Positions 38,386 to 47,410 of a DNA stretch of 64,000 nucleotides are shown piece after piece. The notes beneath the pieces were generated by a model that was given only the letters and a program-made list of their open reading frames with translations, was not told where the DNA came from and searched no databases. Every line of letters begins with the position of its first letter. The first letter of the stretch is position 1. The stretch covers positions 377,701-441,700 of the forward strand of contig NZ_LMSM01000005.1 of NCBI RefSeq assembly GCF_001428125.1. Reading direction: 5' to 3'. Position numbers and translations under genes: made by a program. This DNA is from Nocardioides sp. Soil774. GTDB lineage: Bacteria; Actinomycetota; Actinomycetes; Propionibacteriales; Nocardioidaceae.

Positions 38386-38423
38386 GTAACACGGGCGAAA
38401 CAAACGGGATACGGTCTAGAAAC
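38386..38423 (+). promoter_or_regulatory. GlnR box upstream of glnA
   Basis: Four half-sites with exact 6-base gaps: GTAAC, GAAAC, GATAC, GAAAC (starts 38386, 38397, 38408, 38419). This fits the actinobacterial GlnR pattern gTnAC-n6-GaAAc repeated twice. It lies 96 bases before the glnA start, so nitrogen-dependent control by a GlnR encoded elsewhere is strongly suggested. Confidence 0.9.
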
Positions 38424-38518
38424 TGCTCCCGCCTAGCGTGACGATCACGGTGCAACGAGGCCCCGTTCCGTGACGCTGCAAACTCGACGTGCGCTGGGCG
38501 CCGTCAAGGAGGACCCGA

Positions 38519-39937
38519 ATGTTCAACAACTCCGATGAGCTGCTGAAGTTCATCAAGGACGAGGGCGTCGAGATGGTCGACGTCCGTTTCTGTGACCTGC
38601 CCGGTGTGATGCAGCACTTCACCGTGCCGGTGTCCTCCTTCGACCAGTCGGTCTTCGAGGACGGCCTCGCCTTCGACGGCTCCTCGATCCGCGGCTTCCA
38701 GGCGATCCACGAGTCCGACATGTCGCTCTTCCCCGACGTGACCACGGCCTACATCGACCCCTTCCGCGTCGCGAAGACCCTCGTCGTCAACTTCTTCATC
38801 CACGACCCGATCACGGGCGAGGCCTACTCGCGCGACCCGCGCAACATCGCCAAGAAGGCGATGGCCTACCTCGCCTCGACCGGCATCGGCGACACGGCGT
38901 ACTTCGCCCCCGAGGCCGAGTTCTACGTCTTCGACAACGTGCGCTTCGAGACCTCTGCGAACGCCGGTTTCTACCACATCGACTCCGAGGCCGGCGCCTG
39001 GAACAGCGGCTCCGAGGACAACAACCGCGGCTACAAGGTGAAGTACAAGGGCGGCTACTTCCCGGTCGCCCCCTACGACCACTTCGGCGAGCTGCGCGAC
39101 GAGATGGTCATCGAGATGGAGCGCGCGGGCCTCCACGTCGAGCGCGCCCACCACGAGGTCGGCACCGCCGGCCAGGCCGAGATCAACTACAAGTTCGACG
39201 AGCTGCTCAAGGCCGCCGACGACGTGATGAAGTTCAAGTACCTCGTCAAGAACGTCGCGTGGCGCAACGGCAAGACCGCGACCTTCATGCCCAAGCCGAT
39301 CTTCGGTGACAACGGCTCCGGCATGCACTGCCACCAGTCCATCTGGAAGGACGGCGACCCGCTGTTCTACGACGAGACCGGGTACGCCGGCCTGTCGGAC
39401 ATGGCGCGCCACTACATCGGCGGCATCCTCAAGCACGCGCCGTCGCTGCTGGCCTTCACCAACCCGACGGTGAACTCCTACCACCGCCTGGTGCCCGGCT
39501 TCGAGGCCCCGATCTCGCTCGTCTACTCCCAGCGCAACCGCTCGGCCTGCGTGCGCATCCCGATCACGGGCGCGAACCCGAAGGCCAAGCGCATCGAGTT
39601 CCGCTGCCCCGACCCGTCGGCGAACCCCTACCTCGCCTTCTCGGCGCTGCTGCTGGCCGGCATCGACGGCATCCAGAACAAGATCGAGCCGCCGGACCCG
39701 ATCGACAAGGACATCTACGAGCTGCCGCCGGACGAGATGGCCGAGATCGACCAGGTGCCCACCTCGCTGGGCGCGGTCATGGACAACCTCGAGCGCGACC
39801 ACGAGTTCCTCACGGTCGGCAACGTGTTCACCCCCGACCTGATCGAGACCTGGATCAACTACAAGCGCACCCAGGAGATCCTGCCGGTGCAGCTGCGCCC
39901 GCACCCGCACGAGTTCGAGCTCTACTACGACATCTAA
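38519..39937 (+). CDS. glnA: Glutamine synthetase type I
   Basis: Makes glutamine from glutamate, ammonia and ATP; the dodecameric main ammonia-assimilation enzyme. At 472 residues it has [19 protein letters not shown], the metal-binding [21 protein letters not shown], and an adenylylation-site region with Tyr in [17 protein letters not shown] 38519 follows a full AAGGAGGAC site. It is controlled by the GlnR box upstream and, if GlnE is present in the genome, by adenylylation. It ends with a strong terminator. Confidence 0.97.
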   Translation: MFNNSDELLKFIKDEGVEMVDVRFCDLPGVMQHFTVPVSSFDQSVFEDGLAFDGSSIRGFQAIHESDMSLFPDVTTAYIDPFRVAKTLVVNFFIHDPITGEAYSRDPRNIAKKAMAYLASTGIGDTAYFAPEAEFYVFDNVRFETSANAGFYHIDSEAGAWNSGSEDNNRGYKVKYKGGYFPVAPYDHFGELRDEMVIEMERAGLHVERAHHEVGTAGQAEINYKFDELLKAADDVMKFKYLVKNVAWRNGKTATFMPKPIFGDNGSGMHCHQSIWKDGDPLFYDETGYAGLSDMARHYIGGILKHAPSLLAFTNPTVNSYHRLVPGFEAPISLVYSQRNRSACVRIPITGANPKAKRIEFRCPDPSANPYLAFSALLLAGIDGIQNKIEPPDPIDKDIYELPPDEMAEIDQVPTSLGAVMDNLERDHEFLTVGNVFTPDLIETWINYKRTQEILPVQLRPHPHEFELYYDI

Positions 39938-39983
39938 TCAGCGCTCCTCTGCGGGTTCACCCGTTGAGCTGCGTCTGACCTGC

Positions 39984-40025
39984 GAAGACGTCCCTGGACA
40001 TCTGTGGTTGTCCAGGGACGTCTTC
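39984..40025 (+). terminator. Terminator of glnA
   Basis: A perfect 17-bp stem (gaagacgtccctggaca / tgtccagggacgtcttc) with an 8-base loop begins 47 bases after the glnA stop. It also faces the end of the converging HAD gene and may serve both. Confidence 0.88.
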
Positions 40026-40102
40026 TGTCGTCGTGAGGCATGGACGTAGCACGTCGGCAGGATCCCGACCGCGTCCGGCGCGTTCATCGCGTCGGGTTCT
40101 CC

Positions 40103-40834
40103 TCAGGCGAGATGCTCAGCAAGTTCGCTGAGGGTCGACACGGTCACGTCCGGTGCCGCGAAGTACGACGGGTACGGCGCACCCGTCCGGTTCACCCACG
40201 CCGACATCAGGCCCGCCCGCGAGGCGCCATGGGTGTCCCAGGGATGGGCCGCCACCAGCATCGAGTCCGCGGCGTCGACCCCGCACCGGTCCAGCGCGTA
40301 CGCGTACGACTCCTTGGCCGGCTTCCACAACGCCGCGTCCTCGACCGACAGGAGCGCCTCGAACCGGTCACGGACACCCGCCTCCTCGAGGAGCTTCTCC
40401 GCAATGCCGCTCGACCCGTTGCTCAGCGTCACCAACCGCAGCCCGCACTCCGCCAACGCTCGCACCCCCTCCACGACGTCCGGGTGCACGCCCAAACTCG
40501 GCAGGCCCTCCATCACGTGCTGCACCGCCGAGTCGACGTCCCGGTCCAACGACAAGCCGTGGAACGTGACCTGCAGACCGTCCTCCGCCAGGTGCGCAAA
40601 TGCTTCGTTGTCGCCGGTCGCCGTCAACGCGAACCCGTCACGCAGCAGTCCCGCGAACCACACGCCCATCAGACCAGTCGGAGCGCCCACCTCGGCAAAG
40701 CGCTGCCGCAACGGGCCCATGTCCGACAACGTCTCGTTCACGTCGAACACCAGCAGCGCCGGCCGCCGCCCAGGATCGCCTGCCGGAGCCGAGGCCGTGG
40801 AAGGGACTGGACTGCCTTCTAGCTCGATCGCCAT
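40103..40834 (-). CDS. HAD-superfamily hydrolase, haloacid dehalogenase type II-like
   Basis: A 243-residue cytosolic HAD enzyme: nucleophile motif LLVFDVNETL near 30 (Asp), helical cap (GVWFAGLLRDGFALT), motif II LVTLSNGS, lysine motif LWKPAKESY and acidic motif MLVAAHPWDTHGA. This pattern is that of type II haloacid dehalogenases, but the true substrate may be another phosphorylated or halogenated compound. ATG 40834 is preferred; GTG 40837 is adjacent. It diverges from phoD. Confidence 0.85.
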   Translation of the reverse strand: MAIELEGSPVPSTASAPAGDPGRRPALLVFDVNETLSDMGPLRQRFAEVGAPTGLMGVWFAGLLRDGFALTATGDNEAFAHLAEDGLQVTFHGLSLDRDVDSAVQHVMEGLPSLGVHPDVVEGVRALAECGLRLVTLSNGSSGIAEKLLEEAGVRDRFEALLSVEDAALWKPAKESYAYALDRCGVDAADSMLVAAHPWDTHGASRAGLMSAWVNRTGAPYPSYFAAPDVTVSTLSELAEHLA

Positions 40835-40892
40835 CACCCCACCCTAGAGACCTCAGACGCCCCGCTGACCATGAACGTCCCGGGCGTCAGAT

Positions 40893-40925
40893 GGCGGGTT
40901 TCCCCTCCCCCAATGGCGGGTGAAC
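40893..40925 (-). promoter_or_regulatory. Candidate PHO-box-like repeat upstream of phoD
   Basis: On the minus strand GTTCACCCGCC (40925-40915) and GGAAACCCGCC (40903-40893) are spaced exactly 22 bases apart, two 11-base turns, resembling the 11-bp direct-repeat units bound by actinobacterial PhoP. The middle unit is poor, so this is a candidate only. Confidence 0.35.
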
Positions 40926-40984
40926 AGACGGTTGTCACACCGATCAGGCCGTGATCTGCGGGCGGTTCCGTCGTTCACTGAAGC

Positions 40985-42646
40985 GTGACCACTCTCCAAC
41001 GACGCACCTTCCTTGCCTCCAGCGCCGCGGCCGCCGGGCTCGCGGCCACCGTGACCGGGAGCTCCACCAGAGCCGCAGCGGCGGGCACGGGCGTGTTCCA
41101 GCACGGGGTCGCCTCGGGTGACCCGCTGCCCCGCGCGGTGGTGCTGTGGACCCGCGTGACGCCCACTGCGGAGTCCACCCCCGGTTCCGGGCTGGGGCCC
41201 GACACTAAGGTCCGCTGGGAGGTCGCCTCGGACGCGAGCTTCCGCAAGGTCGTCCGCGCGGGCACCGTCACCACCAGCGCCGCACGCGACCACACGGTCA
41301 AGGTCGACGCGACCGGCCTGGACCCTGAGACCTGGTACCACTACCGGTTCGTGAGCGCCGGCGCCACCAGCCCGGTCGGCCGCACCCGCACCGCCCCCGA
41401 CGCGAACGCGACCCCGGAGAACCTTCGCCTCGGTGTGGTGAGCTGCGCCAACCTCCAGGCCGGCTGGTTCAGCGCCTACCGTCACCTCGCCGCCCGCGAC
41501 GACCTGCACGCCATCCTCCACCTCGGCGACTACGTCTACGAGTACGCCCCCGGCGAGTACGGGTACGGCCAGGGCAACGTCGACGTCCGACGCCACGACC
41601 CGGCCACCGAGATGGTGCAGCTGGCCGACTACCGGCGCCGTCACGCGCAGTACAAGCAGGACCCCGACCTGCAGGCGCTGCACGCGCGCTACCCGTTCAT
41701 CGTCACCTGGGACGACCACGAGGTCGCCAACGACGCGTGGCGTGAGGGGGCGGAGAACCACCAGCCTGCCGAGGGTGACTACCTCGCGCGTCGGGCACGC
41801 GCGCACCGCGCGTACGACGAGTGGATGCCGGTGCGGATCAACGGCACGGCCGCCCTCGACGACGGGACCCGGCTGTTCCGCAGGCTCACCTTCGGGCGGC
41901 TGGCCGAGATCAGCATGCTCGACCTGCGGACCTACCGTGACCAGCAGGTCGCCACCCCGCTCATCGACCCGGCGATCGACGACCCCGAGCGGACCATCAC
42001 CGGACGCGAGCAGCTCGACTGGCTCAAGACCTCACTGACCGCGTCGGTGCAGTGGAAGCTCGTCGGCAACCCGGTGATGATCGCCCCTGTCACGTTCGCG
42101 CAGGTCCCGAAGGACCTCATCGGGCCCATCGACGACGTCACCGGCATCCTGCCGCGCGACGGAGCGCCGTACAACGTCGACCAGTGGGACGGCTACACCG
42201 ACGACCGCCGCGAGGTCCTCACCCACATCCGCGACCGCGGGCTGCGCGACGTCGTCTTCCTCACCGGCGACATCCACTCGGCGTGGGCCTGCGACCTGCC
42301 CTACGACGCCGCCACCTACCCGCTCGGCGACTCGGCAGGCGTCGAGTTCGTGTGCACGTCCGTGACCTCGAACAACCTCGACGACATCACCGGCACGCCG
42401 CCACGCACCACGAGCCTGACGGTCGAGGCGGCCCTCCAGACGAGCAACCGCCACGTGCGCTACCTCAACTTCGACGACCACGGCTACTCGATCTTCGACG
42501 TCACCGCTGCCCGCGCCCAGATGGACTACTACGTCATCGGTGACCGTGCCGACCGCAACGCGGCGTCCCACTGGAGCGTGTCATGGGCCACCCGGTCCGG
42601 CGCCAGCAAGGTCACGCCCGTCGCCCAGCCCGTCACCAGCGCCTGA
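40985..42646 (+). CDS. phoD: PhoD-type alkaline phosphatase, Tat-exported
   Basis: A 553-residue secreted phosphodiesterase/phosphomonoesterase. The Tat signal LQRRTFLASSAAAAG is at residues 4-18. A fibronectin-like PhoD N-domain (GVFQHGVASGDPLPRAVVLWTRV) is followed by the metallophosphatase core with LHLGDYVYEYA, VTWDDHEVANDAW and VVFLTGDIHSAW, which bind the metals. The family releases phosphate from esters and teichoic acids during phosphate limitation. The start is GTG 40985. The next gene is 12 bases downstream, so an operon is likely. Confidence 0.93.
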   Translation: MTTLQRRTFLASSAAAAGLAATVTGSSTRAAAAGTGVFQHGVASGDPLPRAVVLWTRVTPTAESTPGSGLGPDTKVRWEVASDASFRKVVRAGTVTTSAARDHTVKVDATGLDPETWYHYRFVSAGATSPVGRTRTAPDANATPENLRLGVVSCANLQAGWFSAYRHLAARDDLHAILHLGDYVYEYAPGEYGYGQGNVDVRRHDPATEMVQLADYRRRHAQYKQDPDLQALHARYPFIVTWDDHEVANDAWREGAENHQPAEGDYLARRARAHRAYDEWMPVRINGTAALDDGTRLFRRLTFGRLAEISMLDLRTYRDQQVATPLIDPAIDDPERTITGREQLDWLKTSLTASVQWKLVGNPVMIAPVTFAQVPKDLIGPIDDVTGILPRDGAPYNVDQWDGYTDDRREVLTHIRDRGLRDVVFLTGDIHSAWACDLPYDAATYPLGDSAGVEFVCTSVTSNNLDDITGTPPRTTSLTVEAALQTSNRHVRYLNFDDHGYSIFDVTAARAQMDYYVIGDRADRNAASHWSVSWATRSGASKVTPVAQPVTSA

Positions 42647-42658
42647 GGAGGCCGAACC

Positions 42659-43996
42659 ATGTGCACCCCCCACGACCACTCCCCCAGTGACGCGTTCGCC
42701 CGCGGCCTCGACGACATCCGCACGGGCCGACGTTCGCTCCTCAAGGTCCTCGGCGCCGGCGGAGCGACCGTCGCCATCTCGACGGCCGTCTCGACCGTCG
42801 CCGGCGCAGCGCCCGCCTCGGCGGCCTCGCAGTCACCTCGCCGCGCCTACGTCCTCGTCCTCGACGGGTGCCGCCCCGACGAGGTCACCTCACCGCTGAT
42901 GCCCCGCGCGGCCGCGCTGCGCGATGACGGGTTCAACCACCCGTACGCGTCCTCGATGCCGGTCATGGAGACCATCCCCAACCACGTGATGATGATGACC
43001 GGCGTCCGTCCCGACCGCAGCGGCGTGCCGGCCAACTCCATCTACGACCGCACCGAGAAGGTCGTCCGCAACATGGACCGGCCGACCGACATCAAGATCG
43101 GCACCGTCATCGAACGGCTCAACGCCGCCGGCCTGACCACCGGCACCGTGCTCAGCAAGCAGTACCTGTACGGCGTCTTCGGTGACCGCGCCACCCACCG
43201 GTGGGAACCCACCCCGGTGCTGCCCGTCACAGGCCACTCCCCGGACCTGGCGACCATGGACGCCGCGCTGGCGATGCTCGACCAGCACGACCCGCACCTG
43301 ATGTTCGTCAACCTCGGCGACATCGACCGGGTGGGCCACTCCGACCTCACCGGCCCCCTGTCCCTGCGGGCCGCGCGCGAGGCCGCGCTCGCCGCCACCG
43401 ACGTCCAGGTGGGCCGCTTCGTCGACGCCCTGAAGAGCTCGGGGCGATGGCAGGACTCCATCGTCATCGTGCTGGCCGACCACTCGATGGACTGGTCGCG
43501 CCCGGACTCGGTCGTGCACCTGCAGCCGGTCCTCGATGCGGACCCCCTGCTGGCCGGCCACGTCGTCATCGCCGACAACGGGGGCGCCGACCTCCTGTAC
43601 TGGACCGGTGACCCTGCCGCGCGGGACGCCGCGGTCGCGCGCATGATCTCGCTGGCCTCCGCCACGCCGGGCGTCCTCGAGGCGCTCGACCCCCGGACCG
43701 ACCTCACGCTGCGCACCGGCCCGCTCAGTGGAGACGTGGTCGTGCACTGCCGCGCCGGGTGGCGCTTCACCGACCCAGCCATCTGGTCCAACCCCATCCC
43801 CGGCAACCACGGTCACCCGGCCACCCGGCCCATCCCGTGGTTCATCGGCGGCGGTCACCCCGTCGTCCCGCGAGGCGTCTCGGCGTCCGAGCAGGCGCGG
43901 ACCATCGACGTCGCCCCCACCGTCGCGGACTTCTTCGGAGTCGGTGCGCCCAAGGGCGGGTACGACGGAAGCTCACGACTCCCGCGCCTGCGCTGA
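42659..43996 (+). CDS. Alkaline-phosphatase-superfamily phosphodiesterase, Tat-exported
   Basis: A 445-residue exported nucleotide-pyrophosphatase/phosphodiesterase-like protein. A twin-arginine signal GRRSLLKVLGAGG lies near 23-35. The metal/nucleophile region is YVLVLDGCRPDEV and METIPNHVMMMTGVRPDRSG (nucleophilic Thr inferred in the latter); later metal ligands are VNLGDIDRVGH, LADHSMDW and the terminal IPGNHGH. It is co-directional with phoD (12-base gap), so both probably act together on extracellular phosphate esters. A decayed copy of its 3' end lies at 48201. Confidence 0.9.
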   Translation: MCTPHDHSPSDAFARGLDDIRTGRRSLLKVLGAGGATVAISTAVSTVAGAAPASAASQSPRRAYVLVLDGCRPDEVTSPLMPRAAALRDDGFNHPYASSMPVMETIPNHVMMMTGVRPDRSGVPANSIYDRTEKVVRNMDRPTDIKIGTVIERLNAAGLTTGTVLSKQYLYGVFGDRATHRWEPTPVLPVTGHSPDLATMDAALAMLDQHDPHLMFVNLGDIDRVGHSDLTGPLSLRAAREAALAATDVQVGRFVDALKSSGRWQDSIVIVLADHSMDWSRPDSVVHLQPVLDADPLLAGHVVIADNGGADLLYWTGDPAARDAAVARMISLASATPGVLEALDPRTDLTLRTGPLSGDVVVHCRAGWRFTDPAIWSNPIPGNHGHPATRPIPWFIGGGHPVVPRGVSASEQARTIDVAPTVADFFGVGAPKGGYDGSSRLPRLR

Positions 43997-44000
43997 CGGC

Positions 44001-44085
44001 TCGGGCACGGACATCCGCACGCTGCTCCCGCAGGGGCGAAGCGGCAGCGCGCCGAGGCGAGGGCTGGACCGGCGCACCGACCGCG
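44001..44085 (+). repeat. 85-bp intergenic repeat, copy A
   Basis: The segment from tcgggcacggacatccgcac to ggcgcaccgaccgc directly after the phosphodiesterase stop recurs at 48391-48474 with about six mismatches. It is not coding in an obvious frame. It may be part of the old 3' flank of the duplicated gene or a dispersed element. Confidence 0.8.
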
Positions 44086-44354
44086 GCGAGCACGTCCGAC
44101 GGGTGTGGATCTCGGCGGGTCCGGCTGTCTCCGCCGCGCCGGCGAGCGGGTCTGACCGGGAGGCCCTGTGGCAAAGCCACGCACGGGTGAGCACACTGGA
44201 GCATCCGATCGCCCCCGCGGTCGGCTGACCCGGCCAGCGCCTCGCCAGGTCGGTTGCGTGGCCGGGTGCGACGATGGCTTGTGCGTCGCCACCTTCCGAA
44301 GAGCGCCGCTGGATGTTCAACGCCCGTGACCAAAGCCTGCTGCTCGAGGCACGC
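44086..44354. other. Non-coding stretch between converging genes
   Basis: Together with copy A of the repeat this makes a 358-base gap between the phosphodiesterase and DUF6454 genes. I see no supported gene or RNA, only a short hairpin (gtgg-caaag-ccac near 44168). Confidence 0.5.
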
Positions 44355-45320
44355 TCAGGACAGAGGCGTGACGACGGCCTCGTAGGTGAGGATCTCGGTG
44401 TTGTTGCCCTCGCCGAAGTCGTCCGGGGCGGCGTACATCGTGAGGTGGTCGCCCACGACGTCGATGTCGGTGGGGTTGCGAGTCACGACGTGCCCGGCGG
44501 TCGACCACAGCTGGGTGGGGACCTCGTGGATGATGCGGCGGGTCCTCAGGTCGAGCAGCGCGAACCCCCCGAGCTCGTACGGAGTGGTGGCGCCGGGTTG
44601 TGCGGGCAGGGCGGCGATGCCGGAGCACAGGGTCTTGCGAGAGGCGACGTACTCGCAGTCCTGGTAGTCGATGAAGTGGCTGTCGTTCAACCACCGGGAC
44701 TTCTGCCGGCCGGAGGTGGTCCACTCGTAGAAGCGGCGTGAGCCCCAGGACTGGCCGACGAGGCGACCGGACTCCTGGTCGCGGACGACGCCGCCGATGT
44801 GGTCCGCGACGGTGAACATCTTCTGCGCCTCGAAGGTGTTCGGGTCGACCTTGTAGATGATGGCCTCGCTGTTGGGGCGGTACTCGGCGACGGGCAGCCA
44901 GATGTTGCCGTCCTGGTCCACATCGAGACCGCCGGGGTGGTAGATGTCGCCCTCTCCCAGGACGATGTCCTTGATGAGGGTGCCGTCCTTCTCGAGCACG
45001 AACAGGTGGCCGACACCCTTGCCTGGGCTGCGGTCGTACCCGTCGACGGGCTGCGGGTACTTCACCGGCGCCTCGATGATCTCCACCGACGACAGGTAGA
45101 TGCGGTCGCCGACGACTTCCATGGCCTGCGGGTGGTGGGTGTTGAAGTCGAGGCGCACAGTCCCCGTCTTCGTCCAGGTGGTGCTGCGCGAGACGTTCTC
45201 GAACGTGTCGACCAGCGGGTCGTCATCCGCGGTCGGTGCGCCTGTCCGGGCGGACGCGGCGGCGCTCAGGCCGAGGACCAGTACGGCGGCACAGGACAGG
45301 GAGGTGAGGCGACGGGTCAC
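44355..45320 (-). CDS. DUF6454 family secreted protein
   Basis: A 321-residue exported protein with a Sec signal peptide (LTSLSCAAVLVLGLSAAASA, cut near residue 24). Beta-propeller-like repeats follow (VVGDRIYLSSVEI; GHLFVLEKDGTLI; GGLDVDQDGNIWLPV; DIDVVGDHLTMYAAPD). GTG 45320 follows GAGGAG. The family has no proven function; repeats of this kind often hold a metal or sugar-phosphate substrate. Its placement between three exported phosphoester hydrolases suggests a linked role. Confidence 0.8.
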   Translation of the reverse strand: MTRRLTSLSCAAVLVLGLSAAASARTGAPTADDDPLVDTFENVSRSTTWTKTGTVRLDFNTHHPQAMEVVGDRIYLSSVEIIEAPVKYPQPVDGYDRSPGKGVGHLFVLEKDGTLIKDIVLGEGDIYHPGGLDVDQDGNIWLPVAEYRPNSEAIIYKVDPNTFEAQKMFTVADHIGGVVRDQESGRLVGQSWGSRRFYEWTTSGRQKSRWLNDSHFIDYQDCEYVASRKTLCSGIAALPAQPGATTPYELGGFALLDLRTRRIIHEVPTQLWSTAGHVVTRNPTDIDVVGDHLTMYAAPDDFGEGNNTEILTYEAVVTPLS

Positions 45321-45382
45321 AGGTCACTCCTCGGTCGGGGGCAGGAGCCTGCGACGCTAGGGACCATCGGCCGACGAGCAGT

Positions 45383-45408
45383 GACTCTCCTGCGAACAAC
45401 CGGAGAAC
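45383..45408 (-). promoter_or_regulatory. Candidate 11-bp-spaced repeat upstream of the DUF6454 gene
   Basis: Read on the minus strand, GTTCTCCGGTT, GTTCGCAGGAG and AGTCACT follow at exact 11-base steps, the spacing of PhoP/OmpR-type repeats. The match to a PHO box is partial, so this is a candidate only. Confidence 0.3.
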
Positions 45409-45541
45409 GGTGCCGGGCCGCGAGTGTCGGGGGGCGTCGCGCGCTGGTGGTGACCGCCGCCGTCGTCTGGCCGGACGGCGGTCGGTGCCCCGTCGCGTCC
45501 TGTTCACCAGGTGGTTCGGTCGTCCGCGAAGGGTGCGCGTC

Positions 45542-47353
45542 ATGACCACTCGGAACCTCAAGGCCACCTTGGCCTCCCTCGTCGCCGCCACGGCTGTTGT
45601 CGCGGCGCCCGTCCAGTCCGCCCAAGCTGCGCAGTCAGGTGACGCCGCGCAGCCGGGCTTCGACCTGCAGGCACACCGCGGCGGCCTCGGCCTCACCGTC
45701 GAGAGCACCCTTGCCTCCTTCGACCGGGCCATCCGGCTCGGAGTGAGCACCCTCGAGCTCGACGTCCAGATCACCGAGGAGGGCCAGGCCGTGGTCACCC
45801 ACGACCGCAAGGTCAACGGGGGCAAGTGTCAGGACACGCACCCGGCCACGCCGGCCGACCCGGAGTACCCCTACGTCGGCAAGTACGTCAACACCCTCAC
45901 GCTGGCCCAGGTCCGCACCCTCGACTGCGGCAGCCGGACGCTGCCGCAGTTCCCCGGCCAGACGGCGTCGCCCGGCGAACGGATGCCGCTTCTCAGCGAG
46001 GTCTTCGGACTGGTGAAGGCCTACGACGCCCACGACATGAAGCTCAACGTGGAGACCAAGGTCGAGGCCGGTGCCCCCAGCGAGACCGCGCCCCGCGAGC
46101 AGTTCGTCCAGGTGACCGACCGCGAGATCCGCTCGGCCGACATCGCTCCCCAGGTCACCATCCAGAGCTTCGACTGGGGCTCCCTCATGCGGATGAAGCA
46201 GGTCGACCCGCGCCTGCCGCTGGTGGCGCTGACCAACTATGACTTCCTCCAGACCGGACAGCCGGGGAAGTCCCCGTGGCTCGGTGGGCTCGACATCGAC
46301 GACTTCGGCGGCGACCCGATCAAGGCCGTCGACAGCTTCGGCGCCTCGGCGTTCTCACCTGTGCACGGCTTCCCGCAGAACGGCACCGTCACCGACTCGA
46401 ACTACCGGCCCTACGTCACCAAGGACATGGTGGAGGCCGCTCACGCCCGTGGCATCAAGGTCATCCCCTGGACCGTCGACGACAAGCCCACGATGAACAA
46501 GCTCATCGACGACGGCATCGACGGGCTCATCACCGACTACCCCGACAGGCTCCGCGAAGTCCTGGCCGAGCGGGGGTACGAGCTGCCGCGGGCGTACGTC
46601 GCACCGCGGCAGGCCGCGCCACTGCAGCAGGCCCACGCCCACAACGACTACGAGCACAAGCGCCCGCTGCAGGACGCGCTCGAGCACGGCTTCACCAGCG
46701 TCGAGGCCGACGTCTGGCTCGTCGACGGGCAGCTGCTCGTCGCCCACGACCGCGACCAGGTGCAGCCCGGCCGGACGCTCGAGTCCCTGTACCTCTCCCC
46801 GCTCGAGGCCCGTCGCAAGATGAACGGCGGCACCGAGTACCCGGGCTGGGACGGCTACTTCCAGCTGCTCATCGACGTGAAGTCGGAGGCTGGACCGACC
46901 TGGGCGGCCGTCGACGCAGTCCTGCGCGAGCACCCGAACCTGATGACGACCTTCACCCCCTCCGAGACCCACCGCGGTGCGGTGACCGCGGTCATCAGCG
47001 GCAACCGCGACAAGGCCGCGATGCTCGCCCAGACCGAGCGGTACGCCGGCTACGACGGCCGGCTCGCCGACCTCAACAGCGGCCTGTCGGCGTCGTTCAT
47101 GCCGCTGGTCAGCGACAACTGGACCAAGAACTTCACCTGGGACGGCAACGGCGAGATGCCGGCAGCCGAGGAGCAGAAGCTGCGCGACATCGTGACCACG
47201 GCACACGCCCGGGGTTACCGGGTGCGCTTCTGGGCCACGCCTGACCAGCCCGGTCCGGCCCGCGAGCAACTGTGGGCCAAGCTCGTCGCACTCGGCGTTG
47301 ACCAGATCAACACCGACGACCTCGACGCCCTGCAGCGGTCGCTGACCCGCTGA
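45542..47353 (+). CDS. Secreted two-domain glycerophosphodiester phosphodiesterase
   Basis: A 603-residue exported enzyme with a Sec signal (LKATLASLVAATAVVAA, cut near AQA). Domain 1 (about 38-360) is a GDPD barrel with catalytic LQAHRGGLGLTVESTLASF, LELDVQIT and VVTHDRKVNG. Domain 2 (about 365-603) starts HAHNDYEHKRPLQDALEHGF and keeps VEADVWLVDGQLLVAHD, a PLC-like phosphodiesterase barrel of the AIM6 type. The first domain should cleave deacylated phospholipids or teichoic-acid glycerol phosphate; the second is of unknown substrate. ATG 45542 follows AAGGGTG. It diverges from the DUF6454 gene. Confidence 0.9.
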   Translation: MTTRNLKATLASLVAATAVVAAPVQSAQAAQSGDAAQPGFDLQAHRGGLGLTVESTLASFDRAIRLGVSTLELDVQITEEGQAVVTHDRKVNGGKCQDTHPATPADPEYPYVGKYVNTLTLAQVRTLDCGSRTLPQFPGQTASPGERMPLLSEVFGLVKAYDAHDMKLNVETKVEAGAPSETAPREQFVQVTDREIRSADIAPQVTIQSFDWGSLMRMKQVDPRLPLVALTNYDFLQTGQPGKSPWLGGLDIDDFGGDPIKAVDSFGASAFSPVHGFPQNGTVTDSNYRPYVTKDMVEAAHARGIKVIPWTVDDKPTMNKLIDDGIDGLITDYPDRLREVLAERGYELPRAYVAPRQAAPLQQAHAHNDYEHKRPLQDALEHGFTSVEADVWLVDGQLLVAHDRDQVQPGRTLESLYLSPLEARRKMNGGTEYPGWDGYFQLLIDVKSEAGPTWAAVDAVLREHPNLMTTFTPSETHRGAVTAVISGNRDKAAMLAQTERYAGYDGRLADLNSGLSASFMPLVSDNWTKNFTWDGNGEMPAAEEQKLRDIVTTAHARGYRVRFWATPDQPGPAREQLWAKLVALGVDQINTDDLDALQRSLTR

Positions 47354-47361
47354 CGACTCCT

Positions 47362-47410
47362 GCGGCCCGCGGACCCGGAGTACTGTTCGTCCGCCGGGGC
47401 TGCGGGCCGC
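47362..47410 (+). terminator. Probable terminator of the GDPD gene
   Basis: A 9-bp perfect base stem (gcggcccgc / gcgggccgc) extended by an imperfect inner stem starts nine bases after the stop codon. There is no T-run. Confidence 0.6.

Noticed and set aside
43728..44228. Plus-strand frame over the phosphodiesterase 3' end and beyond
   Set aside because: Out of frame with the real gene; Arg/Pro/Ser-rich shadow.
45502..45520. PHO box directly upstream of the GDPD gene (GTTCACC...GTTCGGT)
   Set aside because: The two cores are 12 rather than 11 bases apart and the second is a poor match.
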